Assembly: GCF_016865235.1 (NCBI RefSeq)
Contig: NZ_CP064030.1
Span: 1,550,001 to 1,614,000, forward strand
Origin: Dyella caseinilytica
Lineage (GTDB): Bacteria > Pseudomonadota > Gammaproteobacteria > Xanthomonadales > Rhodanobacteraceae
DNA length: 64,000 nt
Direction of reading: 5' to 3'
This document shows positions 52,567 to 62,114 of this stretch, one piece after another. Under the pieces are notes generated by a model. It was not told the DNA's origin, did not search any database, and was given only the letters and a program-made list of their open reading frames with translations. How positions within the stretch are numbered: position 1 is the stretch's first letter; each line of letters starts with the position of its first letter. Made by a program: the position numbers and the translations under genes.

Positions 52567-53508
52567 ATGAGTTCTGCTTCGCTCGCTTTCGTTTTTCCTG
52601 GTCAGGGTTCTCAGTCGGTTGGCATGCTGGCTGACCTGGCGGCTGCTCACGGTGAAGTGAAAGCCACTTTCGACGAAGCCTCGCAAGGCGCGGGAGTCGA
52701 CCTGTGGACACTCAGCCAACAGGGGCCTGAAGATCAGCTCAATCGCACCGAGAACACCCAGCCTGCGCTGTTGGCTGCCAGTGTGGCGGTGTGGCGGGTA
52801 TGGCAGAAGCTCGGTGGTGCGCAACCGGCGCAACTTTCCGGGCATAGCCTGGGTGAATACAGCGCGCTGGTTTGCGCTGGCACCTTGTCGCTGCACGATG
52901 CGGCGGCGCTGGTTGCGGAGCGTGGGCGCCTGATGCAGGTCGCCGTTCCTGCCGGTGTAGGCGCCATGGCAGCGATTCTTGGCGGCGACGATCAGCAGAT
53001 TGCCGATGTGTGCGCCGAAGTCGCGCAGGGGCAGGTCGTTGCACCGGCCAATTTCAATTCGCCCGGACAACTGGTCATCGCCGGTCATGCCGAGGCGGTG
53101 GATCGGGCATTGGCCCGTCTTGCCGAACGGGGCGTTAAAAAGACGGTGAAGTTGGCGGTGTCTGTGCCGTCGCACACGGCGCTGATGCGTGAAGCATCGG
53201 ACACGCTGGGTGAGCGCATGACATCGATCAACTGGCACGCGCCAGCCATTCCCGTGGTGCAGAACGCCGAAGCGCGTGCCTACACCTCGTTGGACGATAT
53301 CCGCGGCGCGTTGCAGCGTCAGTTATATCTGCCTGTGCGCTGGAGCGAATGCGTCCAGGCGCTGGTCGCTGGCGGCGCAACGCGCATGGTCGAGTGCGGT
53401 CCGGGCAAGGTGCTTGCCGGTCTGATCAAGCGTATCGACAAGAGCGTCGAAGCACGTGCGATCGGCGCACCGGCCGAACTCGATGCCGCTCGCAGCGAAT
53501 GGGCTTGA
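52567..53508 (+). CDS. fabD: Malonyl-CoA:ACP transacylase FabD
   Basis: FabD (313 residues) loads malonate on ACP. FVFPGQGSQSVGML, the nucleophile Ser94 in SGHSLGEYSAL and VPSHTALM carrying the active-site His are clear. It follows fabH by 189 nt, a gap with no visible gene. Confidence 0.97.
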   Translation: MSSASLAFVFPGQGSQSVGMLADLAAAHGEVKATFDEASQGAGVDLWTLSQQGPEDQLNRTENTQPALLAASVAVWRVWQKLGGAQPAQLSGHSLGEYSALVCAGTLSLHDAAALVAERGRLMQVAVPAGVGAMAAILGGDDQQIADVCAEVAQGQVVAPANFNSPGQLVIAGHAEAVDRALARLAERGVKKTVKLAVSVPSHTALMREASDTLGERMTSINWHAPAIPVVQNAEARAYTSLDDIRGALQRQLYLPVRWSECVQALVAGGATRMVECGPGKVLAGLIKRIDKSVEARAIGAPAELDAARSEWA

Positions 53509-53536
53509 TGGATCAACGGTCACAGGAAATCGAAGC

Positions 53537-54277
53537 ATGAGCACACTGCAAGGTGAAATTGCGCTGGTCACGGGTGCTAGCCGCGGCATTGGCGCGGCGA
53601 TTGCCGATGAGCTGGCCGCGATGGGCGCAACCGTCATCGGCACGGCGACGAGCGAAGCGGGCGTTGCAGCGATCGGCGAGCGGCTTGCTGCGCACGGCGG
53701 CCACGGACGCGTGCTGAACGTCACTGACGGCGCGGCAGTAGAGGCTCTGATCGATGGGATCGCCAAGCAATTCGGCGCAGTGTCGATTCTGGTCAACAAC
53801 GCTGGCATTACCCGCGATCAGCTGCTGATGCGCATGCGAGATGAAGATTGGCAGGCCATTCTGGACACCAACCTCACCTCGGTCTACCGCACCTCCAAGG
53901 CGGTGATGCGAGGCATGATGAAGGCGCGCAAGGGCCGCATCATCTCGATCGCTTCGGTGATCGGCCTTACCGGCAATCCCGGGCAGGCCAACTATGCGGC
54001 AGCCAAGGCCGGCATTATCGCCTTCTCCAAATCGCTGGCGCGCGAGATCGGTTCGCGTGGCATTACGGTCAATGTGGTGGCGCCGGGCTTTATCGATACC
54101 GATATGACCCGTGGCTTGCCGGAAGAGTCCAAGCAGGCCCTGCTGGGCCAGATTGCCCTCGGGCGTCTGGGCGAGGCCGTCGACATCGCCAAGGCCGTCG
54201 GCTTCTTGGCGTCGCCCGCGGCGGCCTACATCACCGGCGAGACCCTGCATGTGAATGGCGGCATGTACATGCCCTAA
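53537..54277 (+). CDS. fabG: 3-oxoacyl-ACP reductase FabG
   Basis: This 246-residue short-chain dehydrogenase uses NADPH to reduce beta-ketoacyl-ACP. The cofactor site TGASRGIG lies at the N-terminus, NNAG is present, and the active site has Tyr153 and Lys157 in NYAAAKAG. ATG 53537 is 28 nt after fabD; the frame upstream overlaps fabD and is not used. Confidence 0.97.
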   Translation: MSTLQGEIALVTGASRGIGAAIADELAAMGATVIGTATSEAGVAAIGERLAAHGGHGRVLNVTDGAAVEALIDGIAKQFGAVSILVNNAGITRDQLLMRMRDEDWQAILDTNLTSVYRTSKAVMRGMMKARKGRIISIASVIGLTGNPGQANYAAAKAGIIAFSKSLAREIGSRGITVNVVAPGFIDTDMTRGLPEESKQALLGQIALGRLGEAVDIAKAVGFLASPAAAYITGETLHVNGGMYMP

Positions 54278-54578
54278 GTACGCCTGAGACTAAGGCGGGC
54301 TTGAAAAGGACACGGCCGGCGCAAGCTGAGGGCCTATGGCCCAGGATGTTGGGCCGTGTTGTTTGAAACTTGGTGGCTCTTGGGCCGCCGAGACAAGAGG
54401 AGTCGTCACGGCGGCGGTTTTAGGCGACAATTGGCGCTTTCGCGTCGACGCGGGCACCGTGGCGGCTTGTTTTCACTGGCATATGTGGCGGCTCAGCAAC
54501 TTAGCCACTACAATGCCGCGGAATTTGCCGGTGAAAAATCCGGCAAGACAGACACACCCCTTGGGAGGTATAGGCAAC
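54278..54578 (+). promoter_or_regulatory. fabG-acpP intergenic region with a nested hairpin
   Basis: No gene is seen in these 301 bases. A two-tier stem lies at 54310-54359: ACACGGCC pairs with GGCCGTGT, and inside it GGGCC pairs with GGCCC around TAT. This may end fabG transcription. acpP probably has its own promoter downstream; GGGAGG at 54563-54568 serves as its ribosome site, though 10 nt from the ATG. Confidence 0.5.
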
Positions 54579-54818
54579 ATGAGCACCATCGAAGAACGCG
54601 TCAAGAAAATCGTCGTCGAGCAGCTGGGCGTGAAAGAAGATGAGGTCACGGCGAACGCTTCGTTCGTGGACGATCTGGGCGCGGATTCGCTGGACACGGT
54701 CGAATTGGTGATGGCTCTGGAAGAGGAATTCGAAACCGAAATCCCCGACGAAGAAGCCGAAAAGATCACCACCGTGCAGCAGGCCGTGGACTACATCAAG
54801 GCCCACACCAAGGAATGA
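54579..54818 (+). CDS. acpP: Acyl carrier protein AcpP
   Basis: This 79-residue acidic protein carries the growing acyl chain on 4'-phosphopantetheine at Ser37 (GADSLDTVEL). Sequence is nearly canonical throughout. It sits between fabG and fabF. Confidence 0.98.
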   Translation: MSTIEERVKKIVVEQLGVKEDEVTANASFVDDLGADSLDTVELVMALEEEFETEIPDEEAEKITTVQQAVDYIKAHTKE

Positions 54819-55024
54819 TTCCTTCGTGCTGCGGCGGCGCTTCCTGCGTCCCATGCACTACGTAGTGATACCGGAAGCTGCGCCATCTCGGCGCAGTTTT
54901 CGTTTCTGCAAGGTGTAACGTCCGATCCCGTATGGTTGGCTGTACAAGATCGGAGTGCATCGCAATATATGGAAAGTGATGCCTTCCGGCTGATCTTTCC
55001 TGAACCAGCTTAGGAATTCGATCC

Positions 55025-56263
55025 ATGAGCAAACGACGTGTGGTAGTGACCGGCATGGGCATCATCTCGCCGGTCGGCAACGACATCGCCACCGCCTGGG
55101 ACAACATTCTCAAGGGCGTCAGCGGCATCGGTTCTGTGACGCATTTCGATGCCACCGCGTATGCGACGCGCATCGCGGGACAGGTACGCGACTTCGATCC
55201 GGCAGAATGGATCGCGCCGAAAGAAATCAAGAAAATGGATCCGTTCATCCATTATGGCATTGCCGCAGGCACGCAAGCGCTGCGCGATTCCGGCCTGGAA
55301 GTGACGGAAGAAAATGCTCCGCGCATCGGCGTGGCAGTGGCGGCTGGCATTGGCGGCCTGCACACCATTGAACGCACGTCGATCGAATTGCACGACAAGG
55401 GCCCCCGTCGCGTATCGCCGTTCTTCGTGCCCAGTTCGATCATCAACATGGTCTCGGGCCATCTGTCGATCATGTACGGCCTGAAGGGGCCGAACATTGC
55501 GTGCGTCACTGCCTGCACGACCGGTGCGCACAACATCGGTTTGGCTGCGCGCATGATCCAGTACGGCGATGCCGACGTGATGATCGCTGGCGGCGCCGAG
55601 TTCGCCACCACCGGCACGGCGATGGCGGGTTTCTGCTCGGCCAAGGCCATGTCCACCCGCAACGATGAGCCGGCCAAGGCCAGCCGTCCGTGGGACAAGG
55701 ACCGCGACGGTTTCGTACTGTCCGATGGCGCCGGTGTGCTGGTGCTGGAGGAATACGAACAAGCCAAGGCACGCGGCGCGAAGATCTATGCTGAGCTGGT
55801 GGGCTTCGGCATGAGCGGCGACGCTTATCACATCACCGCTCCTAGCGAGGGGGGTGAAGGTGCGGCACGTTGCATGCAAAGCGCGCTTAAGGACGGCGGC
55901 ATCAATCCGTCCGACGTGCAGTACATCAATGCGCACGGTACCTCGACACCGCTGGGTGACCTGGGCGAAGTGTTCGCGGCCAAGCGCGTGTTCGGCGATC
56001 ACGCCTACAAGCTGGCAATGAGTTCGACCAAGTCGGTGACCGGTCATCTGCTCGGTGCGGCGGGTGGCGTGGAGGCGATCTTCTCCATCCTGGCCCTGCG
56101 CGACCAAGTGTTGCCGCCCACGATCAACCTCGACGAGCCGGGTGAAGGTTGTGATCTCGACTTCGTGCCGCATACGGCGCGTGATGCGAAGCTCGATGTC
56201 GTCATCTCCAACTCGTTCGGCTTCGGTGGCACCAACGGTACGCTTGCTTTCCGTCGCATCTAA
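55025..56263 (+). CDS. fabF: Beta-ketoacyl-ACP synthase II FabF
   Basis: FabF (412 residues) elongates acyl-ACP. The nucleophile is Cys164 in VTACTTGAHNIG, with histidines in AHGTSTPLGD and KSVTGHLLGAAG. A 206-nt gap separates it from acpP. pabB begins at the next base after the stop. Confidence 0.97.
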   Translation: MSKRRVVVTGMGIISPVGNDIATAWDNILKGVSGIGSVTHFDATAYATRIAGQVRDFDPAEWIAPKEIKKMDPFIHYGIAAGTQALRDSGLEVTEENAPRIGVAVAAGIGGLHTIERTSIELHDKGPRRVSPFFVPSSIINMVSGHLSIMYGLKGPNIACVTACTTGAHNIGLAARMIQYGDADVMIAGGAEFATTGTAMAGFCSAKAMSTRNDEPAKASRPWDKDRDGFVLSDGAGVLVLEEYEQAKARGAKIYAELVGFGMSGDAYHITAPSEGGEGAARCMQSALKDGGINPSDVQYINAHGTSTPLGDLGEVFAAKRVFGDHAYKLAMSSTKSVTGHLLGAAGGVEAIFSILALRDQVLPPTINLDEPGEGCDLDFVPHTARDAKLDVVISNSFGFGGTNGTLAFRRI

Positions 56264-57616
56264 GTGACTGCCATCCATCGTGTAATCGCCGGCCGGCGCG
56301 ATCTCCTCGCGCCGGCCGCTGCATTTCCAGAGCGTTATCCCGCGTTGCTTGAGAGTGTGACGCAGGGCAGTGCGCATGCACGCTACGACATCCTGTTCGC
56401 GTTTCCACAAGGCTCACTCACGCTGGGTGCCGATGGTTGCGTGCGTGACGATCAGGGGAAGACGCACCCGGGGCGCTTTCTTGATCTGCTCGATGGCGCA
56501 TGGAAGATGGAGCGTTTATCGCACGGCAAGGACGATGGTTTGCCGTTCCATGGCGGCTGGGTATTGCTGCTCGCCTACGAACTGGCTGCGGAGATCGAGC
56601 CGAGCCTGCGTTTGCATTACTCGCCTTATTTGCCGGTGGCACTGGCCGTGCGCTGCCCTGCTGCGGTGATCGTGGATCATCTGCGTGACCAGACCGTGCT
56701 GGTTGCGGAAGCAGGTCATGAGGCCATGCTCGATGCCATGGCGGCAGATCTCGATGCTGCCACGCCGCAGATCCATCCACTCACGCTGCCTGATGTCATC
56801 GACGAAGATGATCCTTCCGTGTTCTTGGATGGGGTAGCTCGCGTTCACGAGCACCTGCATGCTGGTGACGTGTTCCAGGCCAATCTTTCGCGCGCATGGC
56901 ATGCACAGTTTGCCGATGCGCCGACGGCGGCGAGTCTTTATGCCGCCTTGCGGCGTGCCAATCCTGCGCCGTTTGCTGGATTGCTGCAGCAAAAGGATTG
57001 GGCGGTCGTCAGTTCATCCCCCGAGCGCCTGGTCGAGGTGCGGCGTGGCATGGCGCAAACTCGACCGATTGCCGGTACGCGTCCCCGTGTCGCCGGTGAT
57101 GATGATCTGGCGCGCATTCGCGAGCTCACTGCGCATCCCAAAGAGCGCGCCGAGCATGTGATGCTGATCGATCTGGAACGTAACGATCTCGGCCGTGTTT
57201 GCTGCCCCGGCACGGTCGAAGTGAATGAATTGATGGTGGTGGAAAGCTATGCGCACGTGCACCACATTGTTTCAAACGTGCGAGGTCGTTTGCGTGACGG
57301 CGTGACGCCAGGGCAGGTGATTGCCGCGACATTTCCTGGCGGCACCATCACCGGCTGTCCCAAAGTGCGCTGCATGGAAATCATCGCGGCTTTGGAACAG
57401 GCATCGCGCGGCGCCTACACCGGCGCGCTGGGTTATCTCGATCGCAACGGCGATCTCGACCTGAACATCTTGATCCGCACATTGACCTTGCATGGCCGTG
57501 ACGTGAGCCTCCGTGCTGGCGCGGGCATCGTGGCCGATTCCGTGGCGGTGAAAGAACTGGACGAAACGCGCGCAAAGGCTCGTGGCATGTTGCGGGCGTT
57601 GGGAGTGGCGGGGTGA
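56264..57616 (+). CDS. pabB: Aminodeoxychorismate synthase component I PabB
   Basis: PabB (450 residues) makes 4-amino-4-deoxychorismate for folate. It has the chorismate-binding domain with PAPFAGLLQQKDWAVVSSSP, RPIAGTRPR and PGGTITGCPK. The start is GTG at 56264, directly after the fabF TAA. It feeds pabC downstream. Confidence 0.94.
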   Translation: MTAIHRVIAGRRDLLAPAAAFPERYPALLESVTQGSAHARYDILFAFPQGSLTLGADGCVRDDQGKTHPGRFLDLLDGAWKMERLSHGKDDGLPFHGGWVLLLAYELAAEIEPSLRLHYSPYLPVALAVRCPAAVIVDHLRDQTVLVAEAGHEAMLDAMAADLDAATPQIHPLTLPDVIDEDDPSVFLDGVARVHEHLHAGDVFQANLSRAWHAQFADAPTAASLYAALRRANPAPFAGLLQQKDWAVVSSSPERLVEVRRGMAQTRPIAGTRPRVAGDDDLARIRELTAHPKERAEHVMLIDLERNDLGRVCCPGTVEVNELMVVESYAHVHHIVSNVRGRLRDGVTPGQVIAATFPGGTITGCPKVRCMEIIAALEQASRGAYTGALGYLDRNGDLDLNILIRTLTLHGRDVSLRAGAGIVADSVAVKELDETRAKARGMLRALGVAG

Positions 57617-58431
57617 TGATGCTGGTCAATGGCCAGTGGCAGGACAGTGTGTCGGCACTGGATCGCGGCCTGAGTTACGGCGACGGTCTGTTCGAAACCA
57701 TTCGCATGGTGGGTGCACAAGCACCACTCTGGGAGCGGCACATGCAGCGTCTTGCGGCTGGCTGTGTCCGCCTGCGGATGCCGGCTCCCGATCCACAGCA
57801 GCTTTGGCGCGAAGTTCAACAGGTCAGCGCGGCCCTGCCGGATGCGGTTGTGCGCGTCACATTGACCCGCGGAACAGGCGAGCGCGGCTATGCGCCACCA
57901 AAGACGAGCAGTATGACGCGCATCGTCGCCGCGTTCCCGGCGCCGATGATTCCCGCTGCGTTCTACCGTGACGGCATTCGCACGCGTCTGTGCACGACCA
58001 CGCTCGCCGATCAGCCCTTGTTGGCGGGTATCAAACATTTGAACCGGCTGGAGCAAGTGCTGGCACGCGCTGAATGGGACGACCCTTTGATCACCGAGGG
58101 CCTTGTCTGTGATCAGCATGGTCAGGTCATTTCGGCGACGGCGGCAAACCTGTTTGCCGTGATCGATGGTGTGTTGCTCACGCCGTCGGTGGAGCGTTGC
58201 GGTGTCGCCGGTGTCGCCCGCGCTGCTGTCATCCAAGCACATGCTGCCTGTGAGATCCGTGACTTGCCGCTGACGGAGTGCTTGCGTGCTTCCGAGCTCT
58301 TCCTCAGTTCCAGCGTTCGCGGCATTCTGCCGGTTCAGGCGGTGGGCGATACCGTGTACGCTCCCGGTCCGGTGACCCGCGCCATGCAGCGGTATTGGTG
58401 CGAGCTCGGTTTTTCGATGGAGCAGGCATGA
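57616..58431 (+). CDS. pabC: Aminodeoxychorismate lyase PabC
   Basis: This PLP enzyme of fold type IV releases 4-aminobenzoate and pyruvate. The 271-residue protein has LDRGLSYGDGLFETIR, the PLP lysine Lys140 in AGIKHLNRLEQ, and ELFLSSSVRGILPV. ATG 57616 overlaps the pabB stop (TGATG); GTG 57613 and ATG 57619 are alternatives. Confidence 0.94.
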   Translation: MMLVNGQWQDSVSALDRGLSYGDGLFETIRMVGAQAPLWERHMQRLAAGCVRLRMPAPDPQQLWREVQQVSAALPDAVVRVTLTRGTGERGYAPPKTSSMTRIVAAFPAPMIPAAFYRDGIRTRLCTTTLADQPLLAGIKHLNRLEQVLARAEWDDPLITEGLVCDQHGQVISATAANLFAVIDGVLLTPSVERCGVAGVARAAVIQAHAACEIRDLPLTECLRASELFLSSSVRGILPVQAVGDTVYAPGPVTRAMQRYWCELGFSMEQA

Positions 58432-59468
58432 AGCAAAGCAGTGCAAATTTGGGGCGCGTCTCTTGGCGCTTGCTGCTGTTGATCGTGGTGCTGGCATTCG
58501 CAGGCACCGCTGTGTGGTTCTGGCGTGATTTCTCGCGTTTCGGTGCCACGCCGCTGCGTGTCAGTGCCAGCGGTGAAAGCATCGATATCGGGCGTGGGAC
58601 CAGTTTCAAGGACATCGTTCGCCAATTGCGCGGGCAGGGTCTCAGTACTTCGGCACCGTTTTACTGGCGCCTGCTGGCCGAGCGCATGCATGTGGCCGGA
58701 CGCCTGCATGCCGGCGAATACGCGCTGGTGCCGGGCATCACACCGCAGCAATTGCTAAGCAATATGGCGCAGGGCAAGGTGATGCAGCGCGACGTCACCA
58801 TCGTGGATGGCTGGGCTTTCCGAGATGTGCTGCAAGCCTTGGCCAAGGCAGACAAGTTGAAGCACGACACAGCAAACCTCGACGACGCCACGATCATGCA
58901 GAAGATCGGCTCGCCGGGAGAAAAGCCGGAAGGCCAGTTCCTGCCGGAAACCTATGCCTACGTGAGGGGTGACAGCGATCTCGACGTGCTGCGTCGTGCG
59001 CATGACGCCATGAACAAGACGTTGGCCGCTTTGTGGGCGCAGCGCGATCCCAATCTTCCGCTGGCCAAGCCGTACGACGCGCTGATCCTGGCATCGATTG
59101 TCGAAAAGGAAACCGGGCGTGCCGACGAGCGTAACAAGGTGGCTGGTGTCTTTGTCCGCCGTCTGCAGAAGAACATGCTGCTGCAGACCGATCCCACGGT
59201 GATCTACGGCATGGGTTCCAGCTACGCCGGTACGATTCACAAAAGTGATCTGACCACCGATACGCCTTACAACACCTATACCCGGCTGGGCTTGCCCCCC
59301 ACACCGATCGCGATGCCGGGTAAGCCGGCGATCGAGGCGGCACTGCATCCGGCGACGGGAGATGCGTTGTATTTCGTAGCACGCGGCGATGGCACGCACA
59401 TCTTTGCTGCGACGCTTGAAGAGCAAAATCGCAACGTCGCCTGTTACCAGTTGAAGCATTGCCAATGA
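58428..59468 (+). CDS. mltG: Endolytic murein transglycosylase MltG
   Basis: MltG cuts nascent peptidoglycan strands at the inner membrane. The 346-residue protein has one N-terminal helix (about 14-32), a LysM-like region, and the catalytic domain with Glu about 226 in ASIVEKETG, then QTDPTVIYGMG and NTYTRLGLPPTPI. It overlaps pabC by 4 nt. tmk, which usually follows, is missing; holB comes next after 19 nt. Confidence 0.96.
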   Translation: MKQSSANLGRVSWRLLLLIVVLAFAGTAVWFWRDFSRFGATPLRVSASGESIDIGRGTSFKDIVRQLRGQGLSTSAPFYWRLLAERMHVAGRLHAGEYALVPGITPQQLLSNMAQGKVMQRDVTIVDGWAFRDVLQALAKADKLKHDTANLDDATIMQKIGSPGEKPEGQFLPETYAYVRGDSDLDVLRRAHDAMNKTLAALWAQRDPNLPLAKPYDALILASIVEKETGRADERNKVAGVFVRRLQKNMLLQTDPTVIYGMGSSYAGTIHKSDLTTDTPYNTYTRLGLPPTPIAMPGKPAIEAALHPATGDALYFVARGDGTHIFAATLEEQNRNVACYQLKHCQ

Positions 59469-59487
59469 ATCTCTGTGGACCAGCGTC

Positions 59488-60423
59488 ATGAGCATTCCTC
59501 CCTGGCACGTTGAGCATTGGACGCGGCTGCAAGCACGGCGCGAGCGCGATGCCTTGCCGCATGCTTTGCTGTTGTGCGGACCACGCGGGCTCGGCAAACG
59601 GGATTTTCTGCAGCGCTTCGTGCGTGGCTTGCTGTGCATGCATCCGAGCAACGGCGAAGCCTGCGGCAGCTGCCGCAGTTGCCTGCTGTTCGCGGCGGGT
59701 ACGCATCCGGACTACGTCGCCCTGAGTTACGGGTTGCGCAAGGATGGCGTGCAGCGTTCGGAAATCGTGGTCGACCAGATTCGCGAGCTGTCCGCGCGAC
59801 TCGCCACATCAAGCCAGTTTGGCGGTTGGCAGATCGCCAGTATCGATCCGGCCGATGCCATGAACGCCGCTGCAGCCAATGCGTTGCTCAAGACGCTGGA
59901 AGAGCCGGCGTCGCAAACCATGCTGATTCTTGTGGCCGACGAAGCCTGGCGTATGCCAGCGACCATCCGCAGCCGCTGCCAGCGCATCGATTTCCAGTTG
60001 CCTGACGAGCCGGCATCGCTGGCCTGGTTGCAGCAGACCGGCATTCGCGACCCACAGGCCGCGCTCGCGGCAGCTGGCGGCAATCCGGGGTTGGCCCGGA
60101 TCTGGTCGGAAGAGGGCGCTTTGGCTCAGCGCCAGGAAGTCCGCAAAGATCTTACGGCGCTGGCCGCCGGGCGGGGTGACGCCATAGAGATGGGTAAGCG
60201 TTGGCTTGATGGTGGCGCCGAACAGCGGCTCTGGTTTGCGGCGCAGGCCGTGGCTGATGAAATACGCGCCCGCGCAGCCGCACAGACGGGACCGCTTTCC
60301 AGTGGCCTGGATACTGAAAGCCTTGGGGCCTGGTACGACGCGGCAAACCGGACACGGGAGGCGCTTCGCGGCCCCCTGCGCGGGGACTTGCTGTTGCTGG
60401 AGTTGTTGGGGCGCTGGCGCTAA
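59488..60423 (+). CDS. holB: DNA polymerase III delta' subunit HolB
   Basis: This 311-residue clamp-loader subunit has a P-loop-like CGPRGLGKRDFL, zinc cysteines (CGSCRSC), ANALLKTLEEPASQTMLILV and SRCQRIDF. The stop TAA shares a base with the next start (TAATG). Confidence 0.94.
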   Translation: MSIPPWHVEHWTRLQARRERDALPHALLLCGPRGLGKRDFLQRFVRGLLCMHPSNGEACGSCRSCLLFAAGTHPDYVALSYGLRKDGVQRSEIVVDQIRELSARLATSSQFGGWQIASIDPADAMNAAAANALLKTLEEPASQTMLILVADEAWRMPATIRSRCQRIDFQLPDEPASLAWLQQTGIRDPQAALAAAGGNPGLARIWSEEGALAQRQEVRKDLTALAAGRGDAIEMGKRWLDGGAEQRLWFAAQAVADEIRARAAAQTGPLSSGLDTESLGAWYDAANRTREALRGPLRGDLLLLELLGRWR

Positions 60424-61343
60424 TGCCTTCGCTGTCCGTGTCCGCGCAGACCCGTTTGCTGGTCGTGGCGCCGCATCCGGACGATGAGACCCTTGGCTGC
60501 GGGCTGTTGATCCAGCAAGTGCTTGCAGCGGGAGGAACGGTCCGCGTACTGCTGCTGACCGATGGCGACAACAATCCATGGCCGCAGCGCTATATCGAGA
60601 GGCGCGTGGGTATCGATGCGGCTGGGCGCCGGCGCTGGGGGGCGTTACGACGGGATGAAGCGGCCCAGGCTGTCACGCAGTTGGGCTTGCCGGTTTCTGC
60701 ACTGGAAAGCATGGGTTGGCCTGACATGGGACTGACCGCGAAACTACGCGACGATACCTCCGGCGTCATGGCTGCGATGCGCACGGTTCTGCGGGCGTTT
60801 GATCCCAATCTGATCTGTTGTCCCGATCTGAGTGATCGCCATCCGGATCATGGTGCCGCGCATGTGCTTTGCCGTCTGGCCTTGGCGGGTCTGGAGCCGC
60901 TGCCGGTCCTGCTTGCATATCCCGTACATGGCAGCGCCGATGCGTCCGCTTATCCGATCTTGATCGATGCCACCCCGGAGCAACTGCAGCACAAGTTGCG
61001 GGCCCTGGCGGAGCACAAGACGCAGATGAGACTGAGTGGCGCGCGCTTGCGTCGGTTGGCACTTAGTCCTGAGCGTTATATGCGGGCTGGATCGCAAGGC
61101 GGTTCGGGCTGTTTGCCTTGGCGTCCGCCAGCGATGCTGCAGCAGTGGCTGCGGCTGTTGGTCGCCACGCCGGCCGGTGTCCAGGACTTTCGCTGGAAGG
61201 ATGCGCCGATGTCCTTCGAAGCCGACGGCTACCGGCTCCAGGGGGTATCTCATGATGGCGAGCGTGGCCCCGTTTTCGTGAAGCTCCACCTGGACTGGCC
61301 ATCTCCGTGGATCTTTGATCACTGGGGCTGGCGCGCATTGTGA
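60423..61343 (+). CDS. PIG-L family deacetylase
   Basis: This 306-residue LmbE/PIG-L zinc deacetylase has VVAPHPDDETLGCG and later SDRHPDHGAAH, the metal- and active-site motifs. Substrate is unknown; amino-sugar derivatives are usual. It sits between holB and pilZ, an unusual place, and is translationally coupled to holB. Confidence 0.88.
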   Translation: MPSLSVSAQTRLLVVAPHPDDETLGCGLLIQQVLAAGGTVRVLLLTDGDNNPWPQRYIERRVGIDAAGRRRWGALRRDEAAQAVTQLGLPVSALESMGWPDMGLTAKLRDDTSGVMAAMRTVLRAFDPNLICCPDLSDRHPDHGAAHVLCRLALAGLEPLPVLLAYPVHGSADASAYPILIDATPEQLQHKLRALAEHKTQMRLSGARLRRLALSPERYMRAGSQGGSGCLPWRPPAMLQQWLRLLVATPAGVQDFRWKDAPMSFEADGYRLQGVSHDGERGPVFVKLHLDWPSPWIFDHWGWRAL

Positions 61344-61446
61344 GCGGGTGGTTCCGTTTCGCCACAGATGTCTTTGCGCGCAGAGGGTCGGCTGGTTAGG
61401 ATGTAAGTCCGCCATGCGCTTACCGCGTGGCACGACAGGAGTAAGC

Positions 61447-61800
61447 ATGAACCCGGCCGCCGCCCGCCAGGGCATCATCTCGCTGAAATTCAAGGACACG
61501 GCATCGCTCTACAACGCGTACATGCCGTTCCTGAAGCATGGCGGCCTGTTCGCGCCAACGGCGCAGCGCTATTCGCTGGGCGATGAGGTGGTCTTACTGA
61601 TTAGCCTGATCGACGAAAGCGAGCGTCTTTCGGTTGCCGGCAAAGTGGTGTGGATCACGCCGATCGGTGCGCAAGGTAATCGCACCGCGGGAATCGGCGT
61701 GCAGTTCAACGAATCCTCCGATGGCGAGGCGGCACGCAGCCGCATCGAATCCCTGCTGGCCGGTGCGCTGGGCTCCGAGCGAGCCACGCAGACGATGTAA
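61447..61800 (+). CDS. pilZ: PilZ domain protein, type IV pilus biogenesis
   Basis: This 117-residue protein follows holB in many gammaproteobacteria, where it is needed for type IV pilus assembly. SLGDEVVLLISLIDESER and GKVVWITPIGAQGNRTAGIGVQF match. The classical c-di-GMP RxxxR motif is not evident at the N-terminus, as known for this subgroup. Confidence 0.92.
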   Translation: MNPAAARQGIISLKFKDTASLYNAYMPFLKHGGLFAPTAQRYSLGDEVVLLISLIDESERLSVAGKVVWITPIGAQGNRTAGIGVQFNESSDGEAARSRIESLLAGALGSERATQTM

Positions 61801-62114
61801 CCGTTCTGCATTAATGCACTGGCACCCGGTCGAAACGGGATCATTTGCGCATAAAACAACCAGAGACGTCTGCGAAATAGTCTGAGCAGACGCTTTTATT
61901 GCAAGAAATGTCCCATGGTGCGCCACACAAGGCTTGTCGGCCCACCCATGCGCGCTGATACAATGTCGCGATCCCCGGGCTCGCCCCGTGGATCGTCGAG
62001 CACCTGCATTCTGCACGTCAGCGTACAGGGCTGGACAGCCCGCTGAATCGAACTCCGGACCGTTTGCCCCGACGGTCACTGATGCACCATTGAGGTGCGG
62101 AGGTAAGTTAAATC
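61801..62114 (+). promoter_or_regulatory. nuo operon upstream region with structured leader
   Basis: No gene or tRNA is seen in these 314 bases. TACAAT at 61959-61964 is a fair -10 box; TTGTCG at 61934-61939 is a possible -35 but with a long 19-nt spacer. Three small hairpins follow: GGGCT/AGCCC (62028-62041), GACCGT/ACGGTC (62058-62077) and GCACC/GGTGC (62084-62098). The last one directly abuts the GGAGG ribosome site at 62099-62103. Confidence 0.5.

Noticed and set aside
55010..56410. 466-codon open frame antisense to fabF
   Set aside because: It lies opposite a certain gene in GC-rich DNA, has no recognisable motif and no ribosome site. It is a shadow of fabF codon use.
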